DNA from: Candidatus Kerfeldbacteria bacterium RIFOXYC2_FULL_38_9
Lineage (GTDB): Bacteria > Patescibacteriota > Patescibacteriia > UBA9570 > XYC2-FULL-38-9
Length of the DNA stretch: 6,980 nucleotides
NCBI GenBank assembly: GCA_001818355.1
Contig: MHKJ01000042.1
Coordinates: 3,271 to 10,250 of the forward strand
Reading direction: 5' to 3'
Shown: in pieces, positions 1 through 5,947 of the stretch
Position numbering within the stretch: position 1 is the stretch's first letter
Layout: the number at the start of each line of letters is the position of its first letter
Position numbers and translations under genes: made by a program
The notes under the pieces: generated by a model
Database searches by the model: none
Seen by the model: only the letters and a program-made list of their open reading frames with translations
What the model was told of the DNA's origin: nothing

Positions 1-1095
1 GCCAACTGGTTTCCTCATTACCCCGCTTGTGCGCAAAAAATTGAGAAATTCTTGGAAGACAATAATAATGGCGTATCGGTTGATATAGTTGAATCTATTA
101 ACCCAGATGTGGTGGAAAAATTATTGGAAATTACCGGACCGCTTGATATGCAAAAAGATTACGGTTTGGTTATTAGCGCGGATAATTTTTATGAGGTGGT
201 GCAGGCCCAGGCTGAAAAAAAGTTTGAGGAAGATCCGCAATCTAAGCGTTTGATTGCGGATATGACTCCTTTGCTTTTTGATCAGCTGTTTAAAAAAGCC
301 GAAGACCCCCAGCAGCTGCTTCGTTTACTAACGGTTTTAAAAGAGGCTTTGGATAAAAAAGATATTGTTATTTATGCCAACGATCCGCATTTACAAGAAA
401 TGCTGTCTCACAGAAATTGGTCCGGTGAAATTATGAATACCGATCGTGATTATTTGCACATCAACGTGGCTAATATCGGCGGCGGAAAAACCGACAAGGT
501 AATTGATAATACCGCCAAAATTACCACCACTATCGCTGATGACGGCTCTGTTATCGATCAGGTTTCTTTTGAGCGCGTTCATAAGGGCAAAGCGGGAGAC
601 CCTTTAACGGGTTTAGATAATTTTTCTTTCGTGCGTTTTTATTTGCCGCTGGGATCTGAAATTTTATCCACCCAAGGTTTTGAACAACCGGATCCGCAGT
701 TATTTCACAAACCAGATCCTTCTGATGCGATTGATGCCGATTTGCAAAATATTTCCGGAGACATTTCTTTAAATCCGCAAACCAATGTTTACAGCAACAC
801 GGAATTTAACAAACAAGTAGTAGGCGGTTGGATTATTACGGAAGTCGGTGGCAGTTCGAGTGTCACCATTACTTATCAACTGCCTTTTAAAATAGAAACT
901 GGAAAATTATTCAAGTCTTCTGATCATTATTCTTTCTTTTTGCAAAAACAGCCCGGTTTGGATTTGCTGGTGGATTATGATTTAATTTTACCGTCTTCCT
1001 GGCAGGTAGCTTTTAGTTATCCTCAAGATTTTCAAGCTCACAGCCAGTTTAAGTTGGAAAAAGATTATTTTAGCGGTATTTTGTTAACTCGTTAA
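1..1095 (+). CDS. DUF4012 domain protein, C-terminal part (5' end outside window)
   Basis: The frame is open from base 1 and closes with TAA at 1093-1095, giving 364 visible codons; the start lies upstream. A TTG at 52 should not be taken as the start, because the reading before it (ANWFPHYP, codons 1-8) matches the NW-x-P-x-x-P stretch I recall from DUF4012 proteins. Other family-like blocks are VDIVESINPDVVEKLLEITGP (codons 27-47, given here in its hydrophobic pattern) and SADNF (codons 59-63). The C-terminal 150 residues look beta-rich, with many polar and aromatic alternations and no membrane segment, and end in LLTR. The family has no established biochemical role; members usually have an N-terminal membrane anchor (not visible here) and an extracytoplasmic body, and are frequent in CPR genomes. 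Position five bases before murJ suggests co-transcription and an envelope-related role, which is inference. Confidence 0.85.
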   Translation, partial: ANWFPHYPACAQKIEKFLEDNNNGVSVDIVESINPDVVEKLLEITGPLDMQKDYGLVISADNFYEVVQAQAEKKFEEDPQSKRLIADMTPLLFDQLFKKAEDPQQLLRLLTVLKEALDKKDIVIYANDPHLQEMLSHRNWSGEIMNTDRDYLHINVANIGGGKTDKVIDNTAKITTTIADDGSVIDQVSFERVHKGKAGDPLTGLDNFSFVRFYLPLGSEILSTQGFEQPDPQLFHKPDPSDAIDADLQNISGDISLNPQTNVYSNTEFNKQVVGGWIITEVGGSSSVTITYQLPFKIETGKLFKSSDHYSFFLQKQPGLDLLVDYDLILPSSWQVAFSYPQDFQAHSQFKLEKDYFSGILLTR

Positions 1096-1100
1096 AACCA

Positions 1101-2558
1101 ATGCCTAAACGGTTGATTGTTAAGTTGCAACAAAGTATTGCCGGCGGAGCACTGATTATCGGCAGTTTTTCCATTTTAAGTCGCATACTAGGATTGATAC
1201 GCGATCGTTTATTGTCTACCACTTTTGGTGCTAACCATGTTTTAGACGCTTATTTTGTGGCTTTTAAAATTCCTGATTTTTTATTTAATATTTTTGTCTT
1301 AGGGGTAATGTCCGCGGCTTTTGTTCCGGTTTTTATCGCCTATCAGAAAAAAAACGGCAATGCTGAAGCCATGAAAATAGCCAACCCGATTTTGAATTTA
1401 ATTGCCGCCAGTTTGTCCATTATTGGTTTGATCTGTTTAATTTTTACTCCACAGTTGGTTTCTCTTTTAGCTTTTGGCGACTCTTTAGAACAGCAAGCCT
1501 TGATCGTACATTTTATGCGACCCATGCTGTTATCCCTTTTCTTTTTTGGCATCAGTAATGTTTTATCCGGAATTTTGCATGCCTATAAACAATTTTTTGT
1601 TTATGGTTTAGCGCCGATTATGTATAATTTGGGAATTATTTTTGGTATTTTATTTTTTGTGCCGGCTTTTGGCTACCTGGGTTTGTCATACGGAGTAGTC
1701 TTGGGCTCTTTATTGCATTTATTGATTCAGTTGCCAATTGTCATTAAATTCGGGTTTCGCTATCGTTTAAATTTTTCTTTAAAACATCCCGGGGTGCGTC
1801 AAATTTTAAAGTTGATGCCCTCTCGTTCTTTTGCTTTAGGTTTAACTCAGTTAAATGTCATGGTCATTTTTGCTATTGCTTCTGTTTTAAGCGCCGGTGA
1901 ACAATCTGCTTGGCAATTTGCTGATAATTTACAGCATTTTCCCATTAACATTTTCGGGGTATCTTTAGCTTTGGCGGTTTTTCCGGTTTTTTCTGAAGCC
2001 TTGGCAGAGAATAATGTTGCGCGTTTTAAACAAGTTTTTTCGGAAAATTTTCGGCGTATTCTTTTTTTTATTATTCCTATTTCTATTATCACCCTGTTAT
2101 TGCGCGCTCAAATAGTGCGTTTAATTTACGGAGCCGGTGAGTTTGATTGGACGGCTACTATTTTAACCGCTCAAACTTTAGGCGCTTTTGCTTTGTCGAT
2201 GTTTGCGCAAAGTTTAATTCCTCTTTTTGCTCGCGCTTTTTTTGCCAAACAAGACACCAAAACCCCGGTTATTATTAGCGCCGTTTCTATGATAATAAAT
2301 ATTTTGTTGGCTTTATGGTTTGTTAAGCCTTATGGCATTATTGGTTTAGGCATAGCTTTTTCTATGTCAGCAGTTACGGAAATGATTTTACTGTTGGCCG
2401 CTTTACGTGTTCGGCACGGTGATTTAGATGACAATATGATTATTACCTCTACTTGGAAAATAGTCATTTCTTCTTTGATTATGGGAATAATTATTCAGGG
2501 TATGAAATATTTAGTGGCGGATTATGTTGATATGCAAACTTTTGACAAACCAGCATAG
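1101..2558 (+). CDS. murJ: Lipid II flippase MurJ (MviN family), frame closes early through an apparent frameshift
   Basis: MurJ is an inner-membrane MOP-superfamily transporter, normally of about 14 helices, that moves lipid II outward for peptidoglycan synthesis. The 485-residue product is almost wholly hydrophobic helices. Its N-terminal signature is clear: SRILGLIRDRLL (residues 27-38), DAYFVAFKIPDF (49-60), GVMSAAFVPVF (68-78), and later FGVSLALAVFPVFSEAL. By-eye alignment to E. coli MurJ places R28, R34, D49 and K56 at the functional R18, R24, D39 and K46, but F62 and N276 at R52 and R270. ATG 1101 follows the upstream stop by five bases and has no Shine-Dalgarno sequence. The last residues (DKPA) are not MurJ-like: the expected final helix is encoded in another frame through 2677, so the full protein would be about 525 residues. 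Either a one-base sequence error or a real truncation explains this. Confidence 0.9.
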   Translation: MPKRLIVKLQQSIAGGALIIGSFSILSRILGLIRDRLLSTTFGANHVLDAYFVAFKIPDFLFNIFVLGVMSAAFVPVFIAYQKKNGNAEAMKIANPILNLIAASLSIIGLICLIFTPQLVSLLAFGDSLEQQALIVHFMRPMLLSLFFFGISNVLSGILHAYKQFFVYGLAPIMYNLGIIFGILFFVPAFGYLGLSYGVVLGSLLHLLIQLPIVIKFGFRYRLNFSLKHPGVRQILKLMPSRSFALGLTQLNVMVIFAIASVLSAGEQSAWQFADNLQHFPINIFGVSLALAVFPVFSEALAENNVARFKQVFSENFRRILFFIIPISIITLLLRAQIVRLIYGAGEFDWTATILTAQTLGAFALSMFAQSLIPLFARAFFAKQDTKTPVIISAVSMIINILLALWFVKPYGIIGLGIAFSMSAVTEMILLLAALRVRHGDLDDNMIITSTWKIVISSLIMGIIIQGMKYLVADYVDMQTFDKPA

Positions 2559-2677
2559 CCATTACGGCCGGCACAGTGGTCTATATTTTGGTAGCTTTAA
2601 GATTCAAATTTAATGAAGCGATTGCTATTAAAAACAAGGCGCTCTCCATTTTTCGAGTTTTAAAAAAACTTTCTTAA
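2549..2677 (+). pseudogene. murJ: Frameshifted C-terminal end of murJ (last membrane helix)
   Basis: In the frame beginning at 2549 the sequence reads TSIAITAGTVVYILVALRF and then a basic tail ending in FRVLKKLS, with TAA at 2675-2677. This is a typical last MurJ helix plus cytoplasmic tail, and no start codon precedes it in that frame (TGA at 2543-2545). Adding one A to the AAA at 2547-2549 would join the frames as MQTFDKTSIAITAG with no other change, for 483 + 42 = 525 residues. No classical -1 slippery heptamer is visible at the junction. Loss of a single base in a short A run, as an assembly or read error or a recent mutation, is the simplest reading. Confidence 0.8.
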
Positions 2678-2699
2678 AAAACAGTTTAGCTTGTTTTTT
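2676..2699 (+). terminator. Weak A/T hairpin after murJ, possible terminator
   Basis: AAAAAACA (2676-2683) is the exact reverse complement of TGTTTTTT (2692-2699), with an 8-nt loop. The right arm itself supplies the T run, and by symmetry the hairpin could act on either strand. It begins inside the stop codon of the frame-restored murJ (TAA 2675-2677), the expected place for a terminator. The stem has only one G-C pair, so it is thermodynamically weak and could be an incidental A/T repeat. Confidence 0.4.
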
Positions 2700-2718
2700 C
2701 AGGTGATTTTGTTAGACT
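2691..2718 (+). promoter_or_regulatory. Candidate extended -10 promoter for lepA
   Basis: TAGACT (2713-2718) matches the TATAAT consensus at four of six positions and is preceded by TG one base upstream (2710-2711), an extended -10 element. TTGTTT (2691-2696), 16 bases upstream, could serve as a poor -35. Transcription would start around 2724-2726, only a few bases before ATG 2729, so the mRNA would be nearly leaderless. Nearly the same block, TTTTGTTA-n-ACTG, stands before ftsW, which raises confidence. Confidence 0.5.
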
Positions 2719-2728
2719 GATTTAGCTT

Positions 2729-4525
2729 ATGGAAATTAAAAAAATACGTAATTTTTGCATTATTGCCCACATTGATCACGGTAAGTCTACTTTGGCGGAT
2801 CGCATTTTGGAATTAACCGGCACTGTGCCAAAAAGAGAAATGAAAGAACAGCTTTTAGACTCCATGGAATTGGAACGGGAAAGGGGGATTACTATTAAAT
2901 TACAGCCGGTACGCATGGCTTATCGTCAAGCCGGGCAGGATTATGTTTTAAATTTGATTGATACCCCCGGACATGTGGATTTTTCTTACGAGGTTTCCCG
3001 TTCTTTACAGGCTTGTGAGGGCGCGTTGTTGGTGGTTGATGCCACTCAAGGAATTCAAGCGCAGACTTTGGCGAATTTATATTTGGCTATTGAACAGGGG
3101 TTGGAAATTATTCCTGTTTTAAATAAAATTGATTTACCCGCGGCTAATGTGGCTCAGGTATCTCGTGAGGTTTGTTCTTTGTTGGGTTGTCAGCCTACAG
3201 ACATCATTTCCGTTTCCGCTAAAACCGGTCAAAACGTAGAAAAAATTTTAACAGCAGTGGTGGATCGCATTCCTTTTCCCAAAACCGAACCTAAGAATAA
3301 ATTTCGTGCTTTAATTTTTGATTCCATTTTTGATGATTATCGCGGAGTGATTACTTATGTGCGAGTTGTCGACGGCCAGATCCGAAAAGGCGACAAAATT
3401 TTTTTAATGGCCGGCAAAAGCGTTTCTGATAGTTTAGAGGTCGGATTTTTTCATCCGCAATTAAAAGCGGAAAAAACACTTGGCGCCGGCGAGATTGGTT
3501 ATATCGTGACCGGTTTTAAAGGAGTGGAAGATGCGCGGGTGGGCGATACTATTACGCTTTATCAAGATCGCGCTTTAACTTCTTTGCCGGGTTATAAAAA
3601 GGTAAAACCCATGGTTTATGCCGGTATTTATGCCAAAAATTCTTCCAAATACAATCTTTTAAGAGAAGCTATGGGTAAACTCAAGCTCAATGATGCGGCC
3701 TTGCAGTATGAACCGGAACATTCCCAAGCCTTGGGTTTTGGTTTTCGTTGCGGATTTTTGGGTATGTTGCATTTGGATATTATCAGTGAACGTTTGCGCC
3801 GCGAATTTAATTTGGAGCTAATTGTTACTACGCCTTCGGTAGCCTATTTGGTTTATACCACCGCTTCCGCCACCATGGTTGTTTCTTCGCCTTTGGATTT
3901 GCCGTCACCTCCGGAAATAGAAAAAATTGAGGAACCGATAATGAGTGTCGATATTGTTACGCCCACCGAATACATCGGTGCCATTATGAAGCTGGTGATA
4001 GAAAAACACGGTCAACCCACGGCTAATGAAGTGGAATATCTGGATAAAACGCGTGCCATTTTACATTACAAAATTCCTTTGGTGGGGATTGTAGTGGATT
4101 TTTACGACAAACTTAAAAATGTCAGTTCCGGTTATGCTTCGCTCAACTATGAATTTGCCGGTCATCAAACGGCAGATATTGTGCGTATGGATATTTTGGT
4201 GGCCGAGGAAGCTATTAGTCCCTTGTCTTCCATGGTTTATCGGGAAGAGGCGGTTATTGTCGGTCGGAAAGTGGTAAAAGCCTTAAAAGACGTTTTGCCC
4301 AGACAAATGTTTGAAGTAAAAATTCAAGCGGCGGTTGGCAGTAAAGTTTTAGCTTCAGAAAAAATTCCGCCTATGCGTAAAGATGTGACCGCCAAACTTT
4401 ATGGAGGCGACGTCACCAGAAAAAGAAAATTATTGGAAAAACAGAAAAAAGGAAAGAAGCGTATGAAATCTATCGGTAAAGTTGATATCCCGCAAGAGGC
4501 TTTTTTAACTATTTTAAAACGGTAA
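2729..4525 (+). CDS. lepA: Elongation factor 4 (LepA), ribosome-associated translational GTPase
   Basis: LepA/EF-4 is a GTPase that binds the ribosome and has been linked to back-translocation, initiation and 30S biogenesis. The product is 598 residues, the normal family length. All G motifs are intact: AHIDHGKST (13-21), RGIT (52-55), DTPGH (78-82), NKID (132-135) and SAK (163-165). An EF-Tu-like domain 2 follows (about 190-280), then EF-G-like domains with GFGFRCGFLGMLHLDI (336-351), and finally the LepA-specific C-terminal domain with YGGDVTRKRKLLEKQKKGKK (558-577), which separates it from EF-G, TypA and TetM. EF-G domain IV is absent, as expected. ATG 2729 puts MEIKKIRNFCIIAH at the usual N-terminus. 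There is no nearby Shine-Dalgarno sequence; AGGTGA at 2701-2706 is too far. It sits between peptidoglycan genes with its own promoter-like element, so it is probably a separate transcription unit. Confidence 0.97.
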   Translation: MEIKKIRNFCIIAHIDHGKSTLADRILELTGTVPKREMKEQLLDSMELERERGITIKLQPVRMAYRQAGQDYVLNLIDTPGHVDFSYEVSRSLQACEGALLVVDATQGIQAQTLANLYLAIEQGLEIIPVLNKIDLPAANVAQVSREVCSLLGCQPTDIISVSAKTGQNVEKILTAVVDRIPFPKTEPKNKFRALIFDSIFDDYRGVITYVRVVDGQIRKGDKIFLMAGKSVSDSLEVGFFHPQLKAEKTLGAGEIGYIVTGFKGVEDARVGDTITLYQDRALTSLPGYKKVKPMVYAGIYAKNSSKYNLLREAMGKLKLNDAALQYEPEHSQALGFGFRCGFLGMLHLDIISERLRREFNLELIVTTPSVAYLVYTTASATMVVSSPLDLPSPPEIEKIEEPIMSVDIVTPTEYIGAIMKLVIEKHGQPTANEVEYLDKTRAILHYKIPLVGIVVDFYDKLKNVSSGYASLNYEFAGHQTADIVRMDILVAEEAISPLSSMVYREEAVIVGRKVVKALKDVLPRQMFEVKIQAAVGSKVLASEKIPPMRKDVTAKLYGGDVTRKRKLLEKQKKGKKRMKSIGKVDIPQEAFLTILKR

Positions 4526-4563
4526 ATCTTATTTTATTTTAAGCTAAGATTAGTCATTTTTTT
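4525..4563 (+). terminator. Weak hairpin with T run after lepA, possible terminator
   Basis: AATCTTA (4525-4531, starting at the last base of the lepA stop) pairs with TAAGATT (4545-4551) around a 13-nt loop. Seven T follow at 4557-4563, after a 5-nt gap. Placement is right for a lepA terminator, but the stem is short and A/T-rich and the T run is offset, so function is uncertain. Confidence 0.35.
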
Positions 4564-4565
4564 AA

Positions 4566-4574
4566 TTATCCACA
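4566..4574 (+). promoter_or_regulatory. DnaA-box-like 9-mer
   Basis: TTATCCACA matches the DnaA box consensus TTATNCACA exactly and ends eight bases before the -35 element of the strong promoter at 4583-4610, where bound DnaA could influence transcription. It is a single copy, and one such match on either strand in about 7 kb of AT-rich DNA is not unlikely by chance. There is no cluster to suggest a replication origin. Confidence 0.25.
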
Positions 4575-4582
4575 TTTTTTTG

Positions 4583-4610
4583 TTGACTAATTTTTTAGAT
4601 GTTGTATAAT
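4583..4610 (+). promoter_or_regulatory. Strong sigma70-type promoter between lepA and ftsW
   Basis: TTGACT (4583-4588, five of six to TTGACA) and TATAAT (4605-4610, perfect) are separated by 16 bases in a T-rich spacer. This is the best promoter match I see in the window. Transcription should start near 4616-4618. What follows directly is not a gene but two hairpins and an intrinsic terminator, so the primary product is probably a short RNA or an attenuated leader for ftsW-murG. Confidence 0.75.
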
Positions 4611-4616
4611 TCCGCG

Positions 4617-4755
4617 CGTTCTGTTGCTCAAATTTGAATTTTGCTAAGTGAATGTTTTTTTCTCATTTTTCACTTGGACTCAGAAAGGTGAAGCCTCTGG
4701 TGTGTGACTCCTCCTCAACACGCCATGGATGGCCTCACCTTTTTGAGTTTTTTTT
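4617..4755 (+). ncRNA. Candidate structured small RNA or ftsW leader, unidentified family
   Basis: A strong promoter (4583-4610) and a strong intrinsic terminator (ending 4755) delimit a transcript of roughly 140 nt with no convincing coding frame. Hairpin 1 pairs 4644-4652 with 4669-4677 (nine pairs, one G-U, 16-nt U-rich loop). Hairpin 2 begins at the very next base, 4678, and runs to 4748, so the two could stack end to end. The first 27 nt include the perfect palindrome TCAAATTTGA (4628-4637) and are otherwise unstructured. The apical loop of hairpin 2 (4706-4717) is C/U-rich, containing CTCCTCCTC. I see none of the marks of SRP RNA (no GGAA-tetraloop region), tmRNA (no tRNA-like 3' end), RNase P or a tRNA, and I do not recognise a riboswitch. 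It may be a trans-acting sRNA or a transcription attenuator of ftsW-murG. Existence of the transcript is inferred from sequence alone. Confidence 0.6.
4678..4755 (+). terminator. Strong intrinsic terminator with long branched-loop hairpin
   Basis: A 14-pair stem joins 4678-4691 to 4735-4748 with only one wobble (G4683-T4743). It continues, after an A/C mismatch, through GCC/GGC (4693-4695 with 4731-4733). After an internal loop of 3 by 6 nt, a further stem pairs 4699-4705 with 4718-4724 (one G-U) and is closed by a 12-nt loop. Eight T (4748-4755) follow the stem directly. The T run also overlaps the upstream side of the ftsW extended -10 element. Confidence 0.8.
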
Positions 4756-4763
4756 GTTATACT
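4755..4763 (+). promoter_or_regulatory. Candidate extended -10 promoter for ftsW-murG
   Basis: TATACT (4758-4763, five of six to consensus) is preceded by TG plus one base (4755-4757), an extended -10. No -35 is seen at proper spacing: the terminator stem occupies that place, and TTGAGT at 4743 is only 9 bases away. The start would fall at about 4769-4772, at or beside ATG 4772, giving a leaderless mRNA. The block resembles that before lepA at 2707-2719. Confidence 0.5.
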
Positions 4764-4771
4764 GTCTTTAT

Positions 4772-5947
4772 ATGAATTTTACCACTAACCGCCATCATCG
4801 TGCTCTGCCTGCAAAACATCGTTTCCCAGGCCAGCATAAGTTGGTAGAAAAAATTTCTGTCATTGACCCCACTTTGTTAATTTTACTCGCGGTCATTATT
4901 GTGTTTGGGTTGATTATGCTTTCTTCGGCCAGTGCGATTTTGTCTTATAAAAATAATCAGGGCGATAGTTATTATTATCTTAAACACCAAATTATTTTTG
5001 GCGTTTTAATAGGCGGCCTGGCTTTTTATATTATGAGTAAGATTGATTATCATTATTGGCGCCGACATGCTTTTTGGATTGTGGTCGGGACAATTATTTT
5101 GTTATTGGCGGTTTTTATTCCGGGCTTGGGTTCTGAATTTTTAGGAGCCAAGCGCTGGATTGATATCGGCGGTTTTGTTTTTCAACCATCAGAGGTGGTG
5201 AAGCTGTCTTTTTTGATTTATTTATCCGCCTGGTTGGAAAAAAAGGGCAAAGAAGTGGCTGATTTACATTACGGCTTGATTTCTTTTTTGGTGATGTTGG
5301 GATTTTTGGTTTTATTTATTGCGGTGGCGCAAAAGGACTTGGGTACGACCATGGTGATTGCGGTAATTTCCGTGGTGGTTTATTTTATTGCCGGCGCTCC
5401 TTGGAAACATTTGGGATTGTTAATGTTGGGAGGGGTTGTTTCTTTTTTGGGTCTTGTTAAAATCGCCGCTCATCGTGTTGATCGCCTCACCACTTTTTTT
5501 AATCCCCAAGCAGACCTGCAAGGCATTGGCTATCATGTTTATCAAGCCTTGATCGCGATTGGTTCAGGCGGTTTTTTTGGAGTGGGCTTGGGGCACTCTA
5601 TGCAAAAAAAATTAAGTTATTTACCGGCGGTAATGACCGATTCTATTTTTGCGGTCATAGCCGAAGAGCTGGGTTTTCTTTTTTCCATTTTTTTAGTGAT
5701 TTTATTTTTTGGATTAGTGTGGCGTATTTTACTAATCGCCAAAAAAGCTCCGGATCAATTCGGTCGACTGTTGGCGGTGGGAATTGCCACTTGGATTGGC
5801 TTTCAGGCGTTTGTGAATATCGGCGCCATGCTTGCTTTATTGCCCTTAACCGGCATTCCTTTGCCTTTTATCAGTTATGGCAGTTCTTCGATGATTATGT
5901 TGCTTGCGGCTATGGGTTTAGTAGCTAATATTTCCAAAAAAATATGA
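4772..5947 (+). CDS. ftsW: FtsW, SEDS-family septal peptidoglycan glycosyltransferase
   Basis: FtsW polymerises lipid II into glycan strands at the division septum together with a class B PBP. The product from ATG 4772 is 391 residues: a basic cytoplasmic tail of about 28 residues, then some ten hydrophobic helices. SEDS marks are RWI (128-130), QPSEVVK (138-144), QKDLGT (187-192, where QPDLGT is usual), the extracellular loop motif TDSIFAVIAEELG with the likely catalytic Asp290, and the FtsW/RodA/SpoVE signature FVNIGAMLALLPLTG onward (347-370). FtsW is preferred over RodA because murG follows directly. The frame is open from an earlier ATG at 4652, but that start would place the terminator hairpin inside the gene and add a non-family N-terminus, so 4772 is chosen. 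No Shine-Dalgarno sequence is seen. TGA at 5945-5947 overlaps the murG start. Confidence 0.92.
   Translation: MNFTTNRHHRALPAKHRFPGQHKLVEKISVIDPTLLILLAVIIVFGLIMLSSASAILSYKNNQGDSYYYLKHQIIFGVLIGGLAFYIMSKIDYHYWRRHAFWIVVGTIILLLAVFIPGLGSEFLGAKRWIDIGGFVFQPSEVVKLSFLIYLSAWLEKKGKEVADLHYGLISFLVMLGFLVLFIAVAQKDLGTTMVIAVISVVVYFIAGAPWKHLGLLMLGGVVSFLGLVKIAAHRVDRLTTFFNPQADLQGIGYHVYQALIAIGSGGFFGVGLGHSMQKKLSYLPAVMTDSIFAVIAEELGFLFSIFLVILFFGLVWRILLIAKKAPDQFGRLLAVGIATWIGFQAFVNIGAMLALLPLTGIPLPFISYGSSSMIMLLAAMGLVANISKKI

Noticed and set aside
52..54. TTG at 52 as the start of the DUF4012 gene
   Set aside because: The frame is open to base 1 and the residues before it (ANWFPHYP) look like conserved DUF4012 sequence, so the true start lies upstream.
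391..582. Minus-strand open frame of 63 codons
   Set aside because: Antisense to DUF4012 coding sequence, with no recognisable domain; likewise the minus-strand frames at 1343-1552 and 1847-2092 inside murJ.
664..672. Second DnaA-box-like site TTATCCACC
   Set aside because: It has a mismatch and lies inside coding sequence; there is no cluster to support an origin.
2543..2558. Programmed -1 ribosomal frameshift in murJ
   Set aside because: No X-XXY-YYZ heptamer in the required register and no clear downstream stimulatory structure; a lost A in AAA(A) explains it more simply.
4617..4755. SRP RNA, tmRNA, 6S RNA or T-box identity for the structured RNA
   Set aside because: No GGAA-type SRP apical domain, no tRNA-like end, too short and wrong bulge pattern for 6S RNA, and no T-box antiterminator sequence.
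4652..4771. Forty-residue N-terminal extension of FtsW from the upstream ATG at 4652
   Set aside because: It would translate through the 14-pair terminator hairpin and its T run, has no family similarity, and lies before the likely ftsW promoter.
5719..5928. Plus-strand open frame of 69 codons
   Set aside because: Shadow of the conserved FtsW C-terminal signature region.
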